A stretch of DNA of 5,655 nucleotides from an uncultured Erysipelotrichaceae bacterium (GTDB lineage: Bacteria > Bacillota_I > Bacilli_A > RF39 > UBA660), in assembly GCA_902795725.1 (NCBI GenBank), contig CADBLY010000028.1:1-5655 (forward strand), written 5' to 3'. The translations under genes were made by a program, and so were the position numbers. This document shows positions 1 through 4,381 of this stretch, piece after piece; position 1 is the stretch's first letter, and every line of letters begins with the position of its first letter. Under the pieces are notes generated by a model. It was not told where the DNA came from and did not search any database. It saw only the letters and a list, made by a program, of their open reading frames with translations.

Positions 1-1
1 A

Positions 2-88
2 AATATGCTTAACGATGGAGTAGACAAAAATATAATATCTAAGTATACAGGACTATCTATTAAAGAAATAGAAAAAGTAATTATATAA
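2..88 (+). CDS. C-terminal end of an Rpn/PDDEXK_2-family nuclease-transposase protein (5' end outside window)
   Basis: An open frame enters from the left edge and stops with TAA at 86-88. Its last residues read NMLNDGVDKNIISKYTGLS followed by IKEIEKVII. From memory, this is the usual tail of Rpn-family proteins (PF12784, PD-(D/E)XK nuclease family transposase): a short helix, then 'D-x-x-x-I-S-K-x-T-G-L-S-x-x-E-I-x-x-L'. Family members are predicted DNA endonucleases that promote recombination and are often present in several copies per genome. The catalytic domain lies outside the window, so activity cannot be judged. The tail pattern also occurs in other short proteins with a helix-turn-helix-like end. 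A decayed relative with a near-identical 3' end (17 of 18 bases, 62-79 against 2645-2662) lies at 2509-2668, which supports the family call. A terminator follows directly. Confidence 0.6.
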   Translation, partial: NMLNDGVDKNIISKYTGLSIKEIEKVII

Positions 89-101
89 TACTTTTCCCTA
101 A

Positions 102-126
102 GAGTGTCAAATGACACTCATTTTTT
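102..126 (+). terminator. Intrinsic terminator after the Rpn-type gene
   Basis: GAGTGTCA (102-109) and TGACACTC (112-119) are perfect reverse complements, giving a stem of about 7-8 bp with a minimal loop. TTTTTT follows at 121-126. It lies 13 nt after the TAA at 86-88 and separates that gene from sufU. Confidence 0.85.
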
Positions 127-195
127 AAAAAAATTGCGAAAAAGATCTTGATATACTAAGTATTACTTATTTTAACCTTATTATTATATTATTAC

Positions 196-224
196 TTGTA
201 TTTTATGACAGTTTATACTATAAT
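196..224 (+). promoter_or_regulatory. Candidate sigma-A promoter of sufU
   Basis: A perfect TATAAT -10 box lies at 219-224. A weak -35 (TTGTAT, 196-201) precedes it with an ideal 17-nt spacer. Transcription would start near 231, giving a very short leader with the ribosome binding site AGGTGA at 233-238. The upstream terminator at 102-126 makes an independent promoter necessary. The -35 match is only 3 of 6, so the call rests on the -10 box, the spacing and the context. Confidence 0.6.
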
Positions 225-242
225 TAATTCACAGGTGATGTT

Positions 243-698
243 ATGGATAATAATATAAAAAGAGCTATTATATTAGAAAATTATCAAAATCCTAAACACA
301 AAGGATTAATAGATGATGATAGTTATATTAAAATTAATATGAATAATGAAAGTTGTATTGATGAAGTTAATTTAATGGCTAAAGTTAAAGATGGAATTAT
401 TGAAGATATTAAATTTGATGGTGAAGCTTGTGCGATTTGTACTAGTTCAACATCAATTATGATTAATACTTTGATTGGTAAAACTATTGATGAAGCTAAG
501 GAAATATATCACAATTTTGTTAATATGATTGATGAGAAAGAATATAATGATAGTATCTTAGAAGAAGCTATCGTTTATCATGACATTGCTAAGCAGCCAA
601 ATAGAAAGAAGTGTGCGCTTCTATCTTGGTGGGGGATTGAAAAAATTATAGAAGGAGTAGACAATGAAAACAGTATACGAGGTAATGAGAGAAGGTAA
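243..698 (+). CDS. sufU: SufU-type Fe-S cluster assembly sulfurtransferase/scaffold
   Basis: The 151-residue protein has the IscU/NifU-N fold signature and the usual SufU length. In Gram-positive bacteria SufU is a zinc-bound cytosolic protein that accepts persulfide sulfur from the cysteine desulfurase SufS and passes it to the SufBCD scaffold. The conserved ligand set is visible: C38 and D40 (in NESCIDEV, matching the family's PTCGD), C63 (in GEACAIC, matching GEGCSIS) and C124 (in RKKCALLSWW, matching RxKCATLxW). C66 is an extra cysteine. The N-terminal pattern ILENYQNPKHKG is also typical. The ATG at 243 follows AGGTGA (233-238). The other suf genes are not adjacent here: the upstream neighbour is a terminated Rpn-type gene, so sufU has its own promoter. 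The last 35 nt overlap the next gene. The family call is firm; that it works with SufS is inferred. Confidence 0.93.
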   Translation: MDNNIKRAIILENYQNPKHKGLIDDDSYIKINMNNESCIDEVNLMAKVKDGIIEDIKFDGEACAICTSSTSIMINTLIGKTIDEAKEIYHNFVNMIDEKEYNDSILEEAIVYHDIAKQPNRKKCALLSWWGIEKIIEGVDNENSIRGNERR

Positions 699-1161
699 AT
701 ATGATATTAAAGCATTTATAATATGTCCTTTTGATGTATTATCAAAAGGAAATGAAACGGTTCTTCATCCTGATGGAGAAGGTTATGGTTTCCGTATAGG
801 TGTTTTAGATAAAGCTAAGGGTATTGTTGTAGAAACTGATATGGAATGTGCTTATAAGTATATTCCAACTAATTCATCAGGATTAATTAAGAATCCTAAT
901 ATCACACCAGGTAATAGATATGCTTATAAACCAGTTTATTTAAGCCCTAGTGAATTATCAGAATTTAATAATGATATCATAAGAATTGTTAATAAACTAG
1001 AAAAAGGATTTTCATTTCCTGATGGCAATAGTGTTTATACTAATGAACAATATGTAGAAGAAATTGATAGAATAACTTTAAAAAAAGAATTAGATAAAAT
1101 TGGTAATTCCAAATCTAATCAAAAAAGAAAATTTAATAAAATTTTTAAAATTAATAAATAA
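664..1161 (+). CDS. Conserved-looking protein of unknown function, overlapping the sufU 3' end
   Basis: I do not recognise this 165-residue protein. It has no signal peptide or membrane segment, so it is probably cytosolic. Residues 16-95 look like a compact alpha/beta domain with short hydrophobic strands (KAFIICPFDVL, YGFRIGVL, GIVVETD) and many Gly/Pro turns. A helical stretch follows (about 96-143). The tail (about 139-165) is lysine-rich and polar. It has two cysteines (C21, C62) but no CxxC or other metal motif. The ATG at 664 is well supported by AAGGAG at 652-657 with a 6-nt gap. That start lies inside sufU, in another frame, with a 35-nt overlap, so the two genes are probably co-transcribed and translationally coupled. 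A link to Fe-S assembly is suggested by position only. No terminator is visible after it. Confidence 0.8.
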   Translation: MKTVYEVMREGKYDIKAFIICPFDVLSKGNETVLHPDGEGYGFRIGVLDKAKGIVVETDMECAYKYIPTNSSGLIKNPNITPGNRYAYKPVYLSPSELSEFNNDIIRIVNKLEKGFSFPDGNSVYTNEQYVEEIDRITLKKELDKIGNSKSNQKRKFNKIFKINK

Positions 1162-1196
1162 TTAATGTCAAATAATGTAAAGTTTATTAAAAAGGA

Positions 1197-1223
1197 TTGA
1201 ATAATTTTTGATTTTGATATAAG
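1197..1223 (+). promoter_or_regulatory. Weak candidate promoter before rpoZ
   Basis: TTGAAT (1197-1202) and TATAAG (1218-1223) lie in the 85-nt gap before rpoZ, but their spacer is only 15 nt, shorter than ideal. I see no terminator hairpin between 1162 and 1246. Read-through from the sufU promoter is therefore an equally good explanation for rpoZ transcription. Confidence 0.3.
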
Positions 1224-1246
1224 CTTATTATAGGGAGGGGATAAAT

Positions 1247-1444
1247 ATGATATATCCTTCAATTGATAAGTTATTAAATCAGGTAGGATCAAAATATCTT
1301 CTAGTTAATTTAGTATCTAAAAGAGTAAAAGAAATGAAGATTAAAAAATATTATCAATTAAATGATAATGAATACAAATCAAATAAAGATATTGGTAAAT
1401 CACTAGAAGAAATATCAAAAAATTTAATTAATATCAAGGAGTAA
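1247..1444 (+). CDS. rpoZ: RNA polymerase omega subunit
   Basis: The 65-residue protein matches the small Firmicutes omega subunit, which wraps the C-terminal tail of beta-prime and aids RNA polymerase assembly. It opens with the family pattern YPSIDKLL, continues with SKYLLVNLVSKRVKEM (equivalent to SKYxLVxxxAKRAREL), and ends with a KSLEEISKNLINIKE helix equivalent to the ALEEIxxGxI segment. The length is normal for low-GC Gram-positives. The start is firm: GGGAGG within 1233-1240 precedes the ATG at 1247. In many Firmicutes rpoZ follows gmk. Here the upstream gene is an unknown protein and the downstream gene is a YihY-type membrane protein, beginning 2 nt after the TAA, so those two form one transcription unit. 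Confidence 0.9.
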   Translation: MIYPSIDKLLNQVGSKYLLVNLVSKRVKEMKIKKYYQLNDNEYKSNKDIGKSLEEISKNLINIKE

Positions 1445-1446
1445 TT

Positions 1447-2280
1447 ATGAAAAAAATAAAAAGGGTAACAATAAGTTTATGGGATATTATAATGCAACCA
1501 GAAATGGCATATTTACCTGGTCATTTAGCTTTTTTCTTAGTATTATCTATATTTCCTATATTAACCTTAATAGGTGTGATTGCATCTTTTTTTAATATAT
1601 CTGTAACAAATCTCGTTAATTTAGTTCATACTTCATTACCGCCAAATATATATAATGTAATAATACCATATATTGAAGGTAAAGGATTTGATAGTAATTT
1701 ATTATTTTTTATCATAATTGGATTTATATTAGCTAGTAATGGAACACATGCAATCACACTAGCTAGTAATTCATTATATCACTTTAAAAACAATAGTTAT
1801 TTAAGGAGAAGATTAAAAGCCCTTTTCATGATAATATTACTCATCCTTTTGTTTATATTCTTATTAGCTTTTTTAGCATTTGGTAATCAATTATATCATA
1901 TGATAATAAAACTTATAAATATTGATTATGTTAATAGTATTATATTCTGGTTATATGCCTTCTTAAAATGGCCATTTGGTATGTTTATTATATACTTTAA
2001 TGCTAAACTTTTATATACTATCGCACCAGATGAATTAATCGCAAGTAGATCAACAACTAAGGGTGCTATTTTTACCACCCTAGGTTGGACAATTGCTACA
2101 GCAATATTTTCATTATATATAAGATATTTTGGTCATTATGATATTTTCTATGGAAGTATAGCTAATATTATTGTATTAATAATATGGATATATATTTTAG
2201 CATTTATTTTTACAATAGGTATAGGAATAAATGTAAAAAATGTGTATATAATTAATAAAAATAATAATAATAGTAAATGA
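1447..2280 (+). CDS. YihY/BrkB-family integral membrane protein
   Basis: The 277-residue polytopic membrane protein has six likely helices, at about 22-48, 84-104, 123-147, 165-190, 205-225 and 237-262. Family hallmarks are the first-helix motif AYLPGHLAFFLVLSIFPI and the last-helix block YDIFYGSIANIIVLIIWIY ending in GIGIN, where relatives usually have GxExN; the usual acidic residue is replaced by isoleucine. The family was once annotated as 'ribonuclease BN'. That name is obsolete for it; its biochemical role is not settled and transport has been proposed. AAGGAG (1436-1441) overlaps the end of rpoZ and places the ATG at 1447, so the two genes are translationally coupled. The gene ends in TGA, inside the loop of an 11-bp AT-rich hairpin (2265-2291), after a low-complexity Asn-rich tail (KNNNNSK). 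Confidence 0.9.
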   Translation: MKKIKRVTISLWDIIMQPEMAYLPGHLAFFLVLSIFPILTLIGVIASFFNISVTNLVNLVHTSLPPNIYNVIIPYIEGKGFDSNLLFFIIIGFILASNGTHAITLASNSLYHFKNNSYLRRRLKALFMIILLILLFIFLLAFLAFGNQLYHMIIKLINIDYVNSIIFWLYAFLKWPFGMFIIYFNAKLLYTIAPDELIASRSTTKGAIFTTLGWTIATAIFSLYIRYFGHYDIFYGSIANIIVLIIWIYILAFIFTIGIGINVKNVYIINKNNNNSK

Positions 2281-2291
2281 TACTATTATTA
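2265..2291 (+). repeat. 11-bp inverted repeat across the yihY-like stop codon
   Basis: TAATAATAGTA (2265-2275) and TACTATTATTA (2281-2291) are perfect reverse complements around a 5-base loop that holds most of the TGA stop (2278-2280). The stem has one G-C pair per arm and no T run follows on the plus strand, so it is a poor terminator. It may instead protect the mRNA 3' end. It shares bases 2288-2291 with the first helix of the structure described at 2288-2412, so the two folds exclude each other. Confidence 0.5.
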
Positions 2292-2412
2292 CCTTAGTAT
2301 CTAATACAGACTACCTTTAGTACTGAATAGTTTTAATTCAAACAGGGTAAGTATTAATTAAATGGTAATGCTAACTGATACGCTCAGTTAATGACTGCTT
2401 CGGCAGTCTTTT
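2288..2412 (+). ncRNA. Candidate structured small RNA or structured 3' UTR, ending in a terminator
   Basis: A chain of helices can be drawn by eye. Nested in one arm are ATTACC (2288-2293) with GGTAAT (2364-2369), TAATAC (2302-2307) with GTATTA (2351-2356), TACC (2312-2315) with GGTA (2346-2349), and TGAAT (2324-2328) with ATTCA (2336-2340). A 7-bp hairpin follows (TAACTGA 2372-2378 / TCAGTTA 2384-2390), then the terminator. The stretch has more G and C than its surroundings and no reading frame of note. Nothing downstream on this strand is an intact gene for over 1.9 kb, so a riboswitch role is unlikely. It does not match T-box, SRP RNA, tmRNA, RNase P or the common riboswitch consensus patterns I know. 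A possible -10 (TATAAT, 2247-2252) lies inside the end of the yihY-like gene but lacks a good -35. It could simply be the 3' UTR of that operon. Confidence 0.4.
2393..2412 (+). terminator. Intrinsic terminator with TTCG tetraloop
   Basis: GACTGC (2393-2398) and GCAGTC (2403-2408) form a 6-bp stem capped by a stable TTCG loop (2399-2402), with TTTT at 2409-2412. This is the most GC-rich short hairpin in the window. It ends transcription from the rpoZ-yihY unit and/or of the candidate small RNA. Confidence 0.85.
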
Positions 2413-2769
2413 AAATTATTTGTTATATTAAACAATAAAGGTATCAATACTGCTTTTTTAGACACTAAAAGAAAATAGTGATGTATCAGATTTAATATAA
2501 GAAATTGTGAATTAACCAAAGATAGATTAAATGTTAATTGAAACAGATAAGATAGTATTAAATATTGAAATTAATAATAATAATTTTTCAAAGTATGTAA
2601 GAAATAGAAACTATATGTATATAGTATTAGATGAACAACAAGTAAAAGAAATAGAGAAAGTAGTATAGTAAGTGTTTATACTGTATAAAGTAATAGTAAT
2701 TTATACAATAAATCCTTCTATAAAAAAACTATAGTACATTAAGTTTTCTATATCTATAAAGTAAAATAG
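2413..2769. other. Gene-free AT-rich stretch between convergent units
   Basis: No intact gene is visible here on either strand. From about 2509 to 2668 there is a decayed Rpn-type relic, listed separately. From 2669 to 2769 the sequence is AT-rich with small inverted repeats: TTTATAC (2675-2681) and GTATAAA (2683-2689) are complementary, and TTTATAC recurs at 2700-2706. No convincing terminator or promoter stands out in that last part. The minus-strand M15B gene ends at 2770, so this is the meeting zone of two converging transcription units. Confidence 0.6.
2509..2668 (+). pseudogene. Decayed, internally deleted Rpn/PDDEXK_2-family relic
   Basis: A 45-codon frame at 2531-2668 reads LIETDKIVLNIEINNNN, then KYVRNRNYMYI, then VKEIEKVV and a stop. 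The first two parts match the Rpn nuclease core as I recall it (D-I-L-V-x-x-x-x-x-x-I-N-I-E-I-N-x-N, then R-N-x-x-Y). The last part matches the extreme C-terminus of the protein ending at position 88, and 17 of 18 bases are identical (62-79 and 2645-2662). Most of the protein between the core and the tail is missing, so a large in-frame deletion is inferred. Just upstream, another frame reads ELTKDRLN (2509-2532), resembling the segment that normally precedes the core, and then hits a stop, which implies a frameshift near 2530. A TAA sits directly before the ATG at 2531 and there is no ribosome binding site. It is almost certainly not functional. Confidence 0.6.
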
Positions 2770-2786
2770 CTATTCAAATTGAATAG
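2770..2786 (-). terminator. Weak hairpin over the stop codon of the truncated M15B gene
   Basis: CTATTCAA (2770-2777) and TTGAATAG (2779-2786) are perfect reverse complements covering the last codons and TAG stop of the minus-strand gene. Read on the minus strand, it is followed by a broken T-rich stretch (CTATTTTACTTT). It could be a weak terminator. The stem is AT-rich and the T run is interrupted. Confidence 0.35.
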
Positions 2787-3312
2787 TCATTTTAGTATAC
2801 TCTTCTAAAGTTATACTTTTTTCATAAATATATTTAGCAATTTCAAAACCTACAAAACGATAGTGCCATGGTTCATATTTATATCCAGTAATCATAGTTT
2901 TATCTTTCGGATATCTTAAAATAAATCCATATTTATATGCGTTATCTTTAACCCATTTAAATTCATTTGTCCTATCAAAATTATCATAATCTAATGTTTT
3001 ATTAGCTATATCGACAGCTAAACCTGTTTGGTGTTCAGAATGGCCTGCTTTTGCACTGCACAATCTAGCATACTTTCGTCCCTTAGTTTTAACATATTGC
3101 TTATATAGCCTTTTTTGATAATTATAACTACGGTACGTTGAAACAGCAATAAGGTATAAATTATCTTCTAATGCATCATCGCACATTTTCTCAAAAGCTT
3201 TTTTAGCTTCCTTAGTTAAATATTGTTTTCCATTACTAAAACAATCACGTAATTGATAAAGATTTGGTATATAAGTTTTCTTTAACTTCTTTTTTTTATT
3301 AACCACTAACAC
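2770..3312 (-). CDS. M15B D,D-carboxypeptidase-like catalytic domain, N-terminally truncated tandem copy
   Basis: The 180-residue protein is a VanY/LdcB-family (PF02557) zinc peptidase domain, a family that removes the terminal D-Ala from wall peptides. All key residues are present: substrate-binding R61 (STYRSY), zinc ligands H94 and D101 (GHSEHQTGLAVDI) and H150, and catalytic E147 (EPWH). It aligns over its full length with residues 135-315 of the neighbouring 315-aa paralogue (MLVVNK against MLVNKF; KYGFILRYPK in both). It lacks the anchor and helical stalk, so it has no visible export route. The start is doubtful: the codon is GTG, no Shine-Dalgarno precedes it, and the neighbour's terminator (3326-3349) lies just upstream. 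TATAAT-like bases at 3313-3323 might allow a leaderless transcript. It may be a pseudogene with an intact frame, or an expressed fragment. Confidence 0.75.
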   Translation of the reverse strand: MLVVNKKKKLKKTYIPNLYQLRDCFSNGKQYLTKEAKKAFEKMCDDALEDNLYLIAVSTYRSYNYQKRLYKQYVKTKGRKYARLCSAKAGHSEHQTGLAVDIANKTLDYDNFDRTNEFKWVKDNAYKYGFILRYPKDKTMITGYKYEPWHYRFVGFEIAKYIYEKSITLEEYTKMTIQFE

Positions 3313-3323
3313 ATTATATTATA
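3313..3323 (-). promoter_or_regulatory. TATAATATAAT sequence directly before the GTG start (possible -10)
   Basis: On the minus strand, 3323 down to 3313 reads TATAATATAAT: two overlapping perfect -10 boxes abutting the GTG start of the truncated M15B gene. No -35 is evident, because that space is taken by the upstream terminator. If used, transcription would start inside the reading frame, downstream of the GTG, so it would not support that start. It may be chance in AT-rich DNA. Confidence 0.2.
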
Positions 3324-3325
3324 TG

Positions 3326-3349
3326 AAAAAAAGAAGAATTATTTCTTCT
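3326..3349 (-). terminator. Intrinsic terminator of the 315-aa M15B gene
   Basis: Read on the minus strand, AGAAGAA (3349-3343) and TTCTTCT (3338-3332) form a 7-bp stem with a 4-nt loop, followed by a T run down to 3326. The 5' arm overlaps the last codons of the gene and the loop covers most of its TAA stop (3341-3339). It should reduce transcription into the truncated paralogue that begins 14 nt further on. Confidence 0.7.
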
Positions 3350-4286
3350 CTATAAAATAAGCATAATACTCATCATAAGTAATATTATTTTCTTTTATAT
3401 ACTTAGCAGCTTTTTTACCTACATATCTAAAATGCCATGATTCGTAGTCATATCCAGTTAAATATTCTTTACCCTTAGGATATCTTAAGATAAAACCATA
3501 CTTATATGCATTACTATCTAACCACTTAAAAGCATCAGATTCTTCAAAATTATTTCGATTAGTATTATAGCTTTGAATATCTAAAGCATAACCTGTTTGG
3601 TGTTCTGAGTATCCTGGTCTTGCTGCAATTTTATCTGCTTCTTCTTCACCATACCACCTGCCATAATCACTATATATTTGTTCCTGTTCACTATATGGTC
3701 TATATGATGAATTAACAATAAGGGTGACATTTTCTTTTTTAGCACTTTCAAACATTGATATAAATGCATCATATGCACTTTTTCTTAAACTTTGATCAGT
3801 ACCATAAGCATAGTTATTAGATAACTCTTGTAAGTCAGTAGGTTTGTAATCATTGGTTAAATTATGAAATTTATTAACTAACATCAACTCATTTAAATCA
3901 ACACTTGTCTCTTTACTGTTTTGATAAAATTCATTATTTGTACCAACATTAATTATAGCTACTATATCAGTATAGCTTTTCTCTACATCAATACTTTTAT
4001 CATATTTTAAATAATCATCTAATTTACTAAATATAAAATACTTTTCTTTAATAAATTCTACTATTCTTTTACTATATTTTCTTTTTAATATATTATCTAA
4101 TTGCTTATCGTCTAGTTTTTTCTTTAGTGTATCAATTTGTGTTTCACTATATCCTAACTCTTTTAGTTTATAAGAATACGAATTAATCTTTTTAAGATAA
4201 TTATTAATACCAATATAAGAGCCGATTCCAATAATAATTAATAAAACTAAAACAAATGGCCATTTTTTCATCTTTCTTTTTTTCAT
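3339..4286 (-). CDS. Membrane-anchored M15B D-alanyl-D-alanine carboxypeptidase (VanY/LdcB type)
   Basis: The 315-residue protein has a short basic N-terminus (KKRKMKK), a single membrane helix (about 9-28) and no lipobox, so the rest should be outside the cell. Residues 36-98 form a helical region rich in Leu/Lys (LKELGYSETQIDTL, LDDKQLDNIL). The M15B peptidase domain (PF02557) spans about 133-305. Key residues are R196 (SSYRPY), zinc ligands H229 and D236 (GYSEHQTGYALDI) and H285, and catalytic E282 (ESWH). The family trims terminal D-Ala from peptidoglycan stem peptides; L,D- versus D,D-specificity cannot be told from sequence. GGTGAT (4298-4293) sits 6 nt before the ATG. The gene is divergent from the unknown exported protein at 4382 and followed by its own terminator and a truncated copy of its catalytic half. 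Confidence 0.92.
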   Translation of the reverse strand: MKKRKMKKWPFVLVLLIIIGIGSYIGINNYLKKINSYSYKLKELGYSETQIDTLKKKLDDKQLDNILKRKYSKRIVEFIKEKYFIFSKLDDYLKYDKSIDVEKSYTDIVAIINVGTNNEFYQNSKETSVDLNELMLVNKFHNLTNDYKPTDLQELSNNYAYGTDQSLRKSAYDAFISMFESAKKENVTLIVNSSYRPYSEQEQIYSDYGRWYGEEEADKIAARPGYSEHQTGYALDIQSYNTNRNNFEESDAFKWLDSNAYKYGFILRYPKGKEYLTGYDYESWHFRYVGKKAAKYIKENNITYDEYYAYFIEKK

Positions 4287-4339
4287 ATATTCATCACCAT
4301 TTATATTCTACCAAATAATGATAAAAAATACTATCCATA

Positions 4340-4345
4340 ATTATA
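4340..4345 (-). promoter_or_regulatory. Candidate -10 box for the 315-aa M15B gene
   Basis: On the minus strand, 4345-4340 reads TATAAT, which would give a leader of roughly 45 nt. The matching -35 (TTAGTT, 16-nt spacer) is poor. It lies close to the plus-strand -10 at 4355-4360 and overlaps the 12-bp palindrome TATAAATTTATA (4342-4353), so the two divergent promoters could not easily be occupied together. AT richness makes chance matches likely. Confidence 0.35.
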
Positions 4346-4354
4346 AATTTATAG

Positions 4355-4360
4355 TATAAT
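4355..4360 (+). promoter_or_regulatory. -10 box for the unknown exported protein gene
   Basis: A perfect TATAAT lies at 4355-4360. At the 17-nt spacing the -35 is TATCCA (4332-4337), only 3 of 6 matches. Transcription would start near 4367, giving a very short leader that just includes the ribosome binding site at 4370-4374. Confidence 0.5.
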
Positions 4361-4369
4361 TAACTAAGT

Positions 4370-4374
4370 AGGAG
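4370..4374 (+). promoter_or_regulatory. Ribosome binding site that fixes the start at 4382
   Basis: AGGAG at 4370-4374 leaves only 1 nt before the in-frame GTG at 4376 but 7 nt before the ATG at 4382. The ATG is therefore the real start, and the protein begins MKKKMLF, a normal signal-anchor N-terminus. Confidence 0.85.
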
Positions 4375-4381
4375 AGTGTAT

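Noticed and set aside
2257..2275. Short AAT-type tandem repeat
   Set aside because: These are low-complexity Asn codons at the end of the yihY-like gene in AT-rich DNA, with no sign of a functional repeat array.
2278..2280. TGA read as tryptophan (Mollicutes code 4)
   Set aside because: All tryptophans in the clear genes checked are TGG, no gene has an internal TGA, and reading through adds only a few codons before TAA with no family match.
2281..2412. Riboswitch, T-box, SRP RNA, tmRNA or tracrRNA
   Set aside because: None of their key consensus segments can be seen, no cas gene or CRISPR repeat is present, and the next plus-strand intact gene is 1.9 kb away, so it was kept only as an unassigned structured element.
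2700..2730. Minus-strand terminator with a T run downstream of the truncated M15B gene
   Set aside because: The T run (A7 on the plus strand, 2723-2729) lies in the loop of a small CTATA/TATAG pairing, not after a stem, so it does not have the form of a terminator.
3581..3778. 65-codon minus-strand open frame
   Set aside because: It lies wholly inside the 315-aa M15B gene in another frame, has no ribosome binding site and a low-complexity composition, so it is a shadow of the real gene.
4376..4381. GTG at 4376 as start of the unknown exported protein
   Set aside because: It is only 1 nt from AGGAG (4370-4374). The ATG at 4382 has a normal 7-nt gap and gives a standard MKKK signal-anchor start.
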